A stretch of DNA of 36,363 nucleotides from Sulfurimonas sp. (GTDB taxonomy: Bacteria > Campylobacterota > Campylobacteria > Campylobacterales > Sulfurimonadaceae). The stretch covers positions 1 through 36,363 of the forward strand of contig PPDH01000037.1 of NCBI GenBank assembly GCA_002899765.1, in the 5' to 3' direction. This document shows, one piece after another, positions 27,165-35,166 of this stretch; the first letter of the stretch is position 1; each line of letters opens with the position of its first letter. Position numbers and translations under genes: made by a program. The notes under the pieces were generated by a model that was not told the DNA's origin, made no database searches, and worked only from the letters and a program-made list of their open reading frames with translations.

Positions 27165-27446
27165 CTAACCGCCATAATTTCAGTTCTTACAAAATTTATC
27201 TGCATTATAAAACAATTTATATAATTTTTTAAAAACTCTATTGAAAACAAAGATTATTAAAGAACAGACCCCTTTATTAGATACTTTTATACTCCTAACA
27301 ACAAAAAGTTAACTAATAGCAACAAATAGAACCGATATGTTTAAATTTTTATCATCACTTCAACTTATTATAAATAAAACATATATTTATTCATAAAAAG
27401 AAAGAGTTAAAAAAATTGATACATTAACACAAATTTAGGGGTAAAA
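27165..27446. other. AT-rich intergenic region upstream of sqr
   Basis: No gene, tRNA or convincing hairpin is seen. A TATAAA box at 27369-27374 is a possible -10 for the sqr unit, but several similar AT-rich hexamers occur, so no promoter is assigned. Confidence 0.4.
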
Positions 27447-27449
27447 GTG

Positions 27450-27533
27450 ATGAAAATAACAATATTTAAAATTCCCTTAAGGCTCAAGGCTGTAGAATTG
27501 ATGACTTTATCACAAAAAAAGGAAAATAGATGA
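27450..27533 (+). CDS. Possible 27-residue leader ORF coupled to sqr
   Basis: An ATG at 27450 with AGGGG eight bases upstream opens a 27-codon frame. It ends in TGA (27531-27533) and overlaps the sqr ATG in the classic ATGA arrangement. The peptide (MKITIFKIPLRLKAVELM...) is basic and amphipathic. It might be a leader peptide that couples or tunes sqr translation, or chance. sqr has its own AAGGAAA site at 27518-27525, so coupling is not required. Confidence 0.3.
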   Translation: MKITIFKIPLRLKAVELMTLSQKKENR

Positions 27534-29002
27534 AAAAGAATAAAATCCTAGAAGAGATTTTAAACGAAGTTGATAAGCATCCTGAGATTATGTCTCGTCG
27601 TGAAGCTTTAAAATATTTAACAATGTCTCCATTGGCAGCTTCTGTACTTGCAGGTGCAACTGTTGGAGCTACAACTGCAAGTGCATCAAGCAGTGCTAAG
27701 GGGAGAGTAGTTATCGTTGGTGGCGGTCTTGCAGGTATGAGTACGGCAGCTCTTTTAAAAAATACCGCATCTGATCTTGATATCACTGTTATTGAGCCGG
27801 ATCCTACATCTGTTTCTTACCAACCGGGTCAAACTCTTGTTGCTGCAGGTGTTTGGGATAAAGAAGACATTATCTACAAAAGAGATGATTTTGTTCCAAG
27901 CGGCGTAAAGCTTATAAAAGGGGCAGTAACCGGTTTTGATCCTGAGAACAACAAAGTTATTGTAGATGGAGCTCAAGAAGTTTCATACGATCAAATGGTT
28001 GTAGCAACAGGTCTTATGCTTAACTACGGGGGAATCAAAGGTCTAGATGGCGTTATCACATCATCTGGTGCAGACAATGCAGTCGTAAGACAAAAAATCG
28101 GTAAAAACGGTACTCACTCAATTTACTTCCGTGATGGAGCAGTAGATACTTGGAAAGGTATCCAAGAATTAATTGCAAAAGCAAAAGCTCATAAAGGTCC
28201 AGAAAAACTTCAAGCTCTTTACAGCATGCCAAACACTGCTATTAAATGTGGTGGTGCTCCGATGAAAATCATGTACTTAACGCATGCTCACCTAGAAAAA
28301 GCGGGCGTTGCAGACAAAGTAGAGCTTACTTTTAATACAAACGGTGGAGCACTTTTTGGTATCAAAGAGTACAATGCGGTTATCGTAAAACAATTTGAAA
28401 AAAGAGGTTTCGTATGGAACTTTGCTCATAACTTAGTTGAGATAGACACAGAAGCTAAAGTTGCAATTTTCGATAAGCACTGGAAAGAAAAAGGTGCATA
28501 TGATGAAGATTTAGATGAGTACACAATGGTTACTAAACATGAGTACAAAGAGTATAAATACGACTTTATCCATGTTACTCCTCCAATGAAAGCTCCTGAT
28601 GAAGTTGCAAAATCTGCGGTAGGTTCAGGACAAGGCTGGGTACCTGTTGAAAAAGAGACTCTACAACATGTTAAATACAAAAATGTATGGTCTTTAGGAG
28701 ATGTTGCTGCTGTACCTATGGGTAAAACAGGTGGTTCTGCTCGTAAACAATATAGAGTACTAGTAGAAAATATGGTAGCTTCAATGGAAGGCAAACCATT
28801 GGCATCTAAATATGGCGGATATACTGTTTGTCCACTTATAACAGGTCTTGGAACTGTTATGCTAGCTGAATTTGACTGGAGTAAAAAACCGACTCCTTCA
28901 TTCCCACTTGACCCAACTCAAGAGAGATGGATTTGGTGGTTATTAAAAGTTTACGCTCTTAAACCTATGACTATCTACGGTATGTTATCAGGTAAAGCGT
29001 AA
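27530..29002 (+). CDS. sqr: Sulfide:quinone oxidoreductase, Tat-exported
   Basis: This 490-residue flavoprotein has a twin-arginine signal (SRREALKYLTM, 22-32, then a hydrophobic Ala-rich stretch). It has the FAD-binding VIVGGGLAGMST (61-72), a second FAD contact VWSLGDVAAVP (386-396) and two cysteines placed as in the redox-active pair of sulfide:quinone reductases (Cys240 in IKCGGAP and Cys434 in YTVCPLI). The C-terminal WIWWLLKVYALKPM is an amphipathic membrane anchor. It oxidises sulfide at the periplasmic face and reduces quinone. The SQR subtype cannot be fixed by eye; flavocytochrome c sulfide dehydrogenase is the main alternative, but the anchor favours SQR. Confidence 0.9.
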   Translation: MKKNKILEEILNEVDKHPEIMSRREALKYLTMSPLAASVLAGATVGATTASASSSAKGRVVIVGGGLAGMSTAALLKNTASDLDITVIEPDPTSVSYQPGQTLVAAGVWDKEDIIYKRDDFVPSGVKLIKGAVTGFDPENNKVIVDGAQEVSYDQMVVATGLMLNYGGIKGLDGVITSSGADNAVVRQKIGKNGTHSIYFRDGAVDTWKGIQELIAKAKAHKGPEKLQALYSMPNTAIKCGGAPMKIMYLTHAHLEKAGVADKVELTFNTNGGALFGIKEYNAVIVKQFEKRGFVWNFAHNLVEIDTEAKVAIFDKHWKEKGAYDEDLDEYTMVTKHEYKEYKYDFIHVTPPMKAPDEVAKSAVGSGQGWVPVEKETLQHVKYKNVWSLGDVAAVPMGKTGGSARKQYRVLVENMVASMEGKPLASKYGGYTVCPLITGLGTVMLAEFDWSKKPTPSFPLDPTQERWIWWLLKVYALKPMTIYGMLSGKA

Positions 29003-29024
29003 TTTTAACTCGCACTTAACCTCT

Positions 29025-29049
29025 GCCGCAAAGGATTTTTCTTTGCGGC
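29025..29049 (+). terminator. GC-rich hairpin after sqr
   Basis: GCCGCAAAG (29025-29033) pairs perfectly with CTTTGCGGC (29041-29049) around a seven-base loop, 22 bases after the sqr stop. The tail is TCTTC rather than a clean U-run, so termination is probable but not certain. Confidence 0.55.
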
Positions 29050-29178
29050 TCTTCAAAATATGCTTTATATAAACATACAAAACGTTACACTTTTCCATAA
29101 ACATTATATATTAATTTTATAATAAATATTATTTTTATTTTTTATAAGTTAAAATGCTACAAATTAAAAGGAGATACA

Positions 29179-29502
29179 ATGAACAAAATTGTAAAAATTG
29201 CATTAGGTGCAGCTTTAATATTAAGTGTCGGTGCATCAACTGCAAGTGCAGACGCTAATAAAGGTCAAAAACTTTTTGCTAAGAAATTAAAAGATGCATG
29301 TGGTATGACTGGTGCTGCAATGGCTGGAAAACATACTCAAGGCGAGTGGGAAGATTTACATAAAAATGGCAAGCTTGCTCAAGAAATTAAAACTATTTGC
29401 CCATCAGTTAAAGATGACGATGTAGCAGATAAATATCTTGAACACTATTTTGATTTCTTTCACAAATTTGGAAGTGACAGCGGGAATGTTCCTGCTTGCT
29501 AA
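29179..29502 (+). CDS. Small exported three-cysteine protein (often called cytochrome-like)
   Basis: The 107-residue precursor has a Sec signal cleaved after ASA (about residue 24). The mature part has GQKLFAKKLKDACGMTGAAMAGKHTQGEW, three cysteines (41, 74 and the C-terminal residue 107) and a SGNVPAC end. Its start resembles class I cytochromes (GQKLF...C..), yet there is no CxxCH haem site, so calling it a cytochrome is not supported. A strong AAAAGGAG site precedes ATG 29179. It sits between sqr and a SoxH-like hydrolase, each separated by terminators. A periplasmic role in sulfur handling is plausible from context only. Confidence 0.8.
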   Translation: MNKIVKIALGAALILSVGASTASADANKGQKLFAKKLKDACGMTGAAMAGKHTQGEWEDLHKNGKLAQEIKTICPSVKDDDVADKYLEHYFDFFHKFGSDSGNVPAC

Positions 29503-29514
29503 TTAATTTTAGCT

Positions 29515-29547
29515 TCACTCTTTGCAAATGCAAGGAGTGAGTTTTTT
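29515..29547 (+). terminator. Intrinsic terminator after the three-cysteine gene
   Basis: TCACTCTTTGC (29515-29525) pairs with GCAAGGAGTGA (29530-29540), with one G-T wobble and an AAAT loop, followed by GTTTTTT. This is a classic Rho-independent terminator 12 bases after the stop. Confidence 0.85.
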
Positions 29548-29624
29548 ATACTCACTTTATTATTTTACCCTCATTTTTTATTTACATTTTTAACTTTTTC
29601 TTATATTATTAACTCTACATCAAG

Positions 29625-29668
29625 TATAATGCCCCCTCAATAAAGAGACTTTAATTATAAAAAAGTCT
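29625..29668 (+). promoter_or_regulatory. Promoter -10 and 5' hairpin for the second hydrolase gene
   Basis: TATAAT (29625-29630) lies 57 bases before the ATG. The leader contains AGACTTT (29646-29652) and AAAGTCT (29662-29668), a 7-bp stem with a nine-base loop, just before an AAGGAG ribosome site. The hairpin may affect message stability; no regulator is identified. Confidence 0.4.
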
Positions 29669-29687
29669 AATCAAACAAGGAGTTACA

Positions 29688-30662
29688 ATGAAAAAAGCTA
29701 TATTTCTAGCTTCTGCAGTTATGTTGTTTTCACTATCGCTAAATGCCTTCACATTGGGTAAACTCGGTGATTTCAAATTTGAAAAAGTAAATCAAAATGT
29801 CTACGTCATGCATGGTCCTGAAAAAGAACCAAGCAAAGAGAATGAAGGTTTTATGAATAACCCCGCAGTTATAGAGAGCCAAAACGGACTTATCGTAATA
29901 GATCCGGGCGGAAATTATAAAGTAGGCAAAAAAATTCTCTTAGAGATTGAAAAAATAAGCAAAAAACCTATTATTGCCGTCTTTAATACACACAAGCATG
30001 GTGACCACTGGTTCGCAAATAAAAACATCAAAGAAAAATACCCTGAAGTACCAATCTATGCATTAACCTACATGATTGAGCAAGTTAAAGACAATGCAGC
30101 TGAGACTTGGTACGGCATCTTAGATAGACTCACGGGAAATCTAGAGGGAACGAAGCCGTTTACATTTCCGAGTCAAGGTATTGAAAATAAACAGACGGTT
30201 GTGGTTGACGGGCAAACATTTATCATGCGCCATTATGCAAAAGGGCATACCGACACTGATATACTCATCGAACACACAAACTCTAATACACTTTTTATCG
30301 GGGATAATCTTATAACAAACCGTTTTGGAGCGTTTGATGAGTCATCAAGTATTATTGAAAACATAAAAGTACTTGAAAAGATTAAAAATCAAGAAGACGG
30401 TTTTAAGAAATATGCACTCTATGTTCCGGGGCACGGACCTTCAAATAGTGAGATAAGCAAAATTATAGACCCTTTCTTGAACTATCTAAAAATTGTTTTA
30501 GCAGGTGCAAAAAAAGCATATGAAAATGATATGGCAAGCTATGAGATTAAACCTGAAGTACATGAACAGTTAAAAGCGTATCACTCATGGGATGCTTATG
30601 AGGGTCAAATGGGCAAACATTTGATGAAAGCTTACTCAGAAATAGAGATGCTCAACTTCTAA
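29688..30662 (+). CDS. Periplasmic metallo-beta-lactamase-fold hydrolase (SoxH-like)
   Basis: This 324-residue protein has a Sec signal (about 1-20, SLNA) and the complete MBL metal set: THKHGDHW (101-108), AKGHTDTD, FIGDNLI and VPGHGPS. It is a paralogue of the lipoprotein at 1677-2714; both share a P(S/T)KEN-G-M-N block just before the core, but this one has a cleavable signal, not a lipobox. It sits downstream of sqr and the three-cysteine gene with its own promoter. The substrate is unknown; a sulfur compound is inferred from the neighbourhood. ATG 29688 follows AAGGAG. Confidence 0.85.
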   Translation: MKKAIFLASAVMLFSLSLNAFTLGKLGDFKFEKVNQNVYVMHGPEKEPSKENEGFMNNPAVIESQNGLIVIDPGGNYKVGKKILLEIEKISKKPIIAVFNTHKHGDHWFANKNIKEKYPEVPIYALTYMIEQVKDNAAETWYGILDRLTGNLEGTKPFTFPSQGIENKQTVVVDGQTFIMRHYAKGHTDTDILIEHTNSNTLFIGDNLITNRFGAFDESSSIIENIKVLEKIKNQEDGFKKYALYVPGHGPSNSEISKIIDPFLNYLKIVLAGAKKAYENDMASYEIKPEVHEQLKAYHSWDAYEGQMGKHLMKAYSEIEMLNF

Positions 30663-30668
30663 AACAAC

Positions 30669-30690
30669 AGAGCCACATATCCGTGGCTCT
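30669..30690 (+). terminator. Terminator after the second hydrolase gene
   Basis: AGAGCCAC (30669-30676) pairs with GTGGCTCT (30683-30690) around a six-base loop, seven bases after the stop; a short T-run follows at about 30698. Confidence 0.65.
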
Positions 30691-30738
30691 TAAGCACTTT
30701 TTCTTACAAATTTCAGTTCAAATACTATATAATATTTT

Positions 30739-32868
30739 ATGCCTAAAATATATCCATGCCAGAGAGCAAAATCAGATATTACCCAACTAAAAGTATTGAA
30801 CAATTCTCTTGTTGCATACAGTACTAAATATCATGGAATCAAATTATTTGACTTTGATGAGTGCGAAATAAAAAAGAGTATTGCAAATATGTATCTTAAT
30901 GCGGATGTGAACGCTTCTGCATTTAGTCCAAACTCTGAACTTTTTGCCTTTGTAAACAATCGAATAATTTACATCATCGAAATACAATCCAAAGAGATAA
31001 TTCACACCATCGAAGTAAATGATGAAGATATTGAGATACTCAGTTTTGACCCATCTTCAAACTACATAATAGCAGGAAGCAAACGCGGAAGAGTACTCCA
31101 ATACAAAACAAATCAGTCTTCGCTGCTCTCTAGACTCTGCTCTTTTCCCTACGACAGAAAAAGTATCACTAAAGAGAGTGAAAACTACGTAAGCTCTTTT
31201 GCCTTTTATGGCAACAGCTTTGCATGCAGCGGTTATGGCGGGGCTATCTATATTATTGACCTCTATACACAGACAAATAAAAGCATTATCACTTACAATA
31301 AAACCCGTATAAATGCTCTATGTTTTTTAAATGAACAAACGCTCATATGCGCTAAGGACAACGGCAAAGTCGACATTATTTCACTTCTTGATGAAAAGAG
31401 TCACAAAAGCATCGACACACCCATAGCATCAATTGACACCATCATCGTGATGCCTAATCCAAACTATATCATGGTAAGCGGTAATTCAAAAATCATAACC
31501 ATAATTGACGTAAAAAATTACAAGATTACGCATAGCAAATATATCGCTCTTGATATGAGAATAAAATATGTGGATATCGTAAATAGTGATTCACTTGTTA
31601 TCGCCCTTGAAAACAGTGAGATTCTACATGTAGAACTTCCGGGCATTACAAAACTAAAGTCGCTTATTGCTCATAACTCACTTAAGGAAGCTTTTGAACT
31701 CATCAGGAAAGAACCGATGCTTCAAGGTTCACATGAGCACAAAACAGTAGAAGAGAAGTTTGAAAAAAACTATGAAGATGCACTCAAAGCGTTGATAAAC
31801 CAAAACAAAGCTCGTGCTATCGAGATTTTAAATCCATACAAAGATATAAAATCAAAAGAAAACAGAATAAAAGAACTCTTCAGCTCTTTTGAGAATTATC
31901 TTAGATTTCAAGCACTCTTTTTAGAAAAAAGATATGCCTTGGCATATGCCATGTGCTCCAAATATGAACCGTTAAAAAGTACACTGCAGTATAAAAAAAT
32001 GGAACAGGTCTTCAGATTAGCCTTCTCTAACGCTCAAAGACATATACTGCAGAACAATATTGCAGGTGCTAGAGCTCTTCTTGGAGAATACAACACCGTA
32101 ATGGCAAAAAAACCTCTTATAAAACTTTTACTTACTCAAAACAAAGAGTTTGTGGAGCTTTTAAAAGCAGTACAAAAAAAAGACTATAAAAGCATCAATA
32201 ATCTTGTAGAGAAAAATGAACTCTTTAAACAGATACCAAATTATATAGCTCTAAATAAACAGATAGAAGAGACTCTTTTGGAGATAGAAACAGATATAAA
32301 AACCGCTAAAACCGATAAAGCAAAAGAACTTTTGCTTACTCTTAGAGAAATTCCGCATATAGCAAAAAAAGTTGAAGAACTCTATCAAAAAAATAAACAC
32401 ATGCTTTTACTTCTAAAGGTTTATGAAGATAATGATTTTAAGAGTTGTTATGAACTTTTGGATATCTACAAAGATTTGAGAGAGACAGAGCTTGTAGCGC
32501 TTCTTGAAAAACATTGGTTCAGTCTTATGCAAAAATGCGAAGAGTACGCGCTTGAGGGAAATATAAAAGATATCAGAAAAACACTCTCTCAGTTTCTCAC
32601 TTTATCAAGCAGAAGCAATAAAATAGGAGATCTTCTACGAGTCAGTTTTCATGTAAGAATCGATATTTTAATGAGTAAAAATAATTTTAAAGGTGCAGAG
32701 GCTATCATCTACACCTATATAGATATATTCGGTATAGATAGTGAGATAAACCATATTATGAAAAAGTTTGAGAAAATAGCGTTAAAAAAACTCGCCATTA
32801 CACAAATATATAATAGACCGACAAGAGATAGCTGGAGGCAAAGTGATATTATTATGAAGGATTCATAA
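30739..32868 (+). CDS. Large protein with N-terminal beta-propeller and C-terminal helical repeats
   Basis: The first about 310 of 709 residues consist of repeated short beta segments ending in D/N-x-K-type turns (IIYIIEIQSKEIIHTIEV; GGAIYIIDLYTQT; KIITIIDVKNYKI), fitting a WD40-like propeller. From about 320 to 690 it is charged and helical with repeated units (ALINQNKARAIEIL, LFLEKRYALAYAM, NNIAGARALLGEY), resembling TPR-like or solenoid repeats. No signal peptide or membrane segment is seen, so it is probably cytoplasmic and a scaffold. I do not recognise a characterised homologue. Its end overlaps the restored fliI reading frame by 17 bases. Confidence 0.75.
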   Translation: MPKIYPCQRAKSDITQLKVLNNSLVAYSTKYHGIKLFDFDECEIKKSIANMYLNADVNASAFSPNSELFAFVNNRIIYIIEIQSKEIIHTIEVNDEDIEILSFDPSSNYIIAGSKRGRVLQYKTNQSSLLSRLCSFPYDRKSITKESENYVSSFAFYGNSFACSGYGGAIYIIDLYTQTNKSIITYNKTRINALCFLNEQTLICAKDNGKVDIISLLDEKSHKSIDTPIASIDTIIVMPNPNYIMVSGNSKIITIIDVKNYKITHSKYIALDMRIKYVDIVNSDSLVIALENSEILHVELPGITKLKSLIAHNSLKEAFELIRKEPMLQGSHEHKTVEEKFEKNYEDALKALINQNKARAIEILNPYKDIKSKENRIKELFSSFENYLRFQALFLEKRYALAYAMCSKYEPLKSTLQYKKMEQVFRLAFSNAQRHILQNNIAGARALLGEYNTVMAKKPLIKLLLTQNKEFVELLKAVQKKDYKSINNLVEKNELFKQIPNYIALNKQIEETLLEIETDIKTAKTDKAKELLLTLREIPHIAKKVEELYQKNKHMLLLLKVYEDNDFKSCYELLDIYKDLRETELVALLEKHWFSLMQKCEEYALEGNIKDIRKTLSQFLTLSSRSNKIGDLLRVSFHVRIDILMSKNNFKGAEAIIYTYIDIFGIDSEINHIMKKFEKIALKKLAITQIYNRPTRDSWRQSDIIMKDS

Positions 32869-34162
32869 TTTTTAAAAGAGTTTCCACCGTGTCTTTAAAC
32901 TCATTTTTATGCGCAGAGTTTTGGATTAAGAACTTCTCCATCTCACTTTTTTTACTTATTGCTTCATCCAAATCAGGGTCTCCGCCCTTTGTATACGCAC
33001 CTATGCGGATTAACATCTAATTCTCTTTGAGGATGGTGTAAAGTCTTCTAAATTTCAAAACTGCCTTAAGATGTTCCTCTGAAATAATATCGTTAATTAC
33101 CCTAGAAGCTGAATTTAATATATGAACGGGCGGATAGATTCCAAAGTCGGTAAGTTCACGAGAGAGAACTATATGTCCGTCTAAGATAGAGCGGGATTGA
33201 TCGGCAATCGGGTCGCTCATATCATCACCCTCGATAAGAACCGTAAAAAAAGCGGTAATAGAGCCTTTACCATCCTCTTTTCCTGCACGCTCCATCAACT
33301 GAGGAAGAAGCGTCAAAGATGAAGGAGGATAACCTTTTGAAGTCGGCGGTTCGCCAAGAGCAAGCCCTATCTCTCTTTGAGCCATTGCAAATCTCGTCAC
33401 GGAATCCATGATAAACAAAACATCAAGTCCTTGATCTTTAAAAAACTCTGCAACGCTCATAGCAGCAAATGCACCATACTTCCTCATCAAAGGAGAGTCA
33501 TCCGAAGTAGCTACTATTATTACCGTGTTTTCTAAGTTTCCGCCGAGATTTTTTTCAATAAATTCAGGTACTTCCCTGCCCCTCTCACCTATAAGCGCCA
33601 CTACTTTTATGGGTGCATCAGAACCTCTTACTATCATCCCCATAAGTGTTGATTTTCCTACACCGCTTCCTGCAAAGATACCGAGCTTTTGACCTTTTCC
33701 GCAAGTTAGGAGTCCATCGATACTCTTTACGCCTACACTAAAAATCTCATCTATCATGCCACGCTTCATGGCAGCTATCGGCGCTTTAATTATGGGCATA
33801 AGCTTAGAGCCGTTTACAGCTCCTTTGCCGTCAATAGGTCTCATAAACGGGTCTACAACACGCCCGAGTAAAGATGAACCGACAGGGATATTTAAACCCG
33901 TCTGGTCTAAAAAAACTCTATCCCCTGAACAAAACCCCTCCACAAAACTAAACGGAGTGATAAAAAAGGTTGAACCGTCAATCTCTGTAACCATTCCTAT
34001 GGTCTCTTGAGCGGTGTCGTTTGAGATGATTTTTACTATATCGCTGATACTCACTTTTAGTCCGCGGGCAGTAATAACGGTTGCATTTATCTTAACCACT
34101 TCGCCAAAGGATACCGAGTACTTTTTATTTGAGATTTTATCTTTTAGTGAAGAAAAGGGCAT
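32852..34162 (-). pseudogene. fliI: Flagellum-specific ATPase FliI, interrupted by in-frame TAG
   Basis: The frame encodes 436 codons of a FliI/F1-beta-like ATPase. It has the Walker A motif GSGVGKST (165-172), the catalytic Glu region GERGREV, Walker B DVLFIMDSVTRFAMAQREIG and GEPPTSKGYPPS. Codon 382 (33017-33019) is TAG. The same frame then runs on as MLIRIGAYTKGGDPDLDEAI to TAA at 32852-32854; this is unmistakably the FliI C-terminal domain. The stop removes 54 residues that form the C-terminal helices of the hexamer. FliI energises flagellar type III export. AAGGAG precedes ATG 34162. folE lies 27 bases upstream on the same strand. No other flagellar gene is in the window. Confidence 0.9.
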
Positions 34163-34189
34163 TAAAAATCTCCTTGTTTCAAAACGAAC

Positions 34190-34780
34190 CTAATAACGCG
34201 TGCCTGTAGGAGAGTTTATCAAAGAGAAAAACTCGCTTCTTGTTTTTTCATCTTTTTTAAACAGACCGCGCAGAGCCGAAGATGTCGTGGTAGAGTTTAT
34301 TTTCTCAACTCCCCGCATCTCCATGCACATATGACGTGCCTGAATAACAACTGCTACACCTTTTGGCTGAATCTTATCCATAATAGCGTCTGCTATCTGT
34401 TCAGTAAGCTGTTCTTGTATCTGCATACGGCGCGCGAAAACGTTGACAACACGGGGAATTTTCGACAACCCAACAACTTTTCCATCGGGGATATACGCTA
34501 CATGTACGCGCCCGATAATCGGCAGAAGATGATGTTCACATGTAGAGTAAAACTCTATATCTTTTAAGAGAACCATCTCATCGTTTGAGCTTGTAAACAA
34601 CGCTGATTTTAATATCTCTCTTGGGTCTTCTTTATAGCCGCCGAAAATAAACTCATAAGCCTTTTTGACCCTTTGAGGAGTCTTTAAAAGCCCTTCCCTC
34701 TCAGGATTTTCTCCTACATGAAACATCATAGTCTTTACCGCATCTTCAAATGTTGTATCTTTCTTATCGGACAATGTCAT
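34190..34780 (-). CDS. folE: GTP cyclohydrolase I
   Basis: This enzyme of about 196 residues has [20 protein letters not shown] (zinc ligands Cys81 and His84 by this start), [13 protein letters not shown] and [12 protein letters not shown] (third zinc ligand Cys152), all diagnostic of type I FolE. It makes dihydroneopterin triphosphate for folate and related pterins. The frame is open to 34813, but that start lacks a ribosome site. ATG 34780 is given here; a TTG at 34774 has AAAGG at better spacing and would lose two residues. It probably shares a transcript with fliI. Confidence 0.95.
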   Translation of the reverse strand: MTLSDKKDTTFEDAVKTMMFHVGENPEREGLLKTPQRVKKAYEFIFGGYKEDPREILKSALFTSSNDEMVLLKDIEFYSTCEHHLLPIIGRVHVAYIPDGKVVGLSKIPRVVNVFARRMQIQEQLTEQIADAIMDKIQPKGVAVVIQARHMCMEMRGVEKINSTTTSSALRGLFKKDEKTRSEFFSLINSPTGTRY

Positions 34781-34907
34781 ACCTTTAAAGTTTTTATTAC
34801 GATAGAGTATCAAGAAATAGCTGAGAAAATGATGTGATTAAGCACTTTGAGAATTTTACGTAAAAGTTTCTTTTTTACTTACATGTTATCTTCTTTCTTT
34901 AAGCTGC

Positions 34908-34937
34908 ATTATATTTGTTATGCAGTTTTTTCAACAA
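34908..34937 (-). promoter_or_regulatory. Candidate folE promoter with inverted repeat
   Basis: On the minus strand TTGTTG (34932-34937), an 18-base spacer and TATAAT (34908-34913) form a candidate promoter. CTGCAT (34904-34909) and ATGCAG (34920-34925) form an inverted repeat that overlaps the -10 box, a possible operator. The leader to folE would be about 120 bases. The rest of the 34781-35113 gap is AT-rich with no gene seen. Confidence 0.5.
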
Positions 34938-35113
34938 TTAACTAACGCTTTTGTATGTTATTTCTCTATATAACATTTAACACACACTATATACTTAAGA
35001 ATAGTATATTTTTTTTCTAGTAAAATGAAGAAATAGTGTAATTTGTCGTATTTTTTAATAATTAACACACATTTAAAATCTTAGTTATTTTCGTTTTTTT
35101 AGGTTGATAGGTA

Positions 35114-35119
35114 TATAAT
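35114..35119 (+). promoter_or_regulatory. -10 box for the response-regulator gene
   Basis: TATAAT at 35114-35119 lies 47 bases before the GTG start, after a T-rich stretch (about 35085-35100), the usual form of vegetative promoters in this phylum. Confidence 0.5.
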
Positions 35120-35166
35120 GCATTTGAATGAATAGTTAGTATATAAAAATGCAAAGGATTTTAATA

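Noticed and set aside
29179-29502. Class I cytochrome c
   Set aside because: There is no CxxCH haem-attachment motif in the product.
34814-35166. tRNA or small RNA in the long gap before the receiver gene
   Set aside because: No cloverleaf, CCA end or strong terminator was found; only AT-rich promoter-like sequence.
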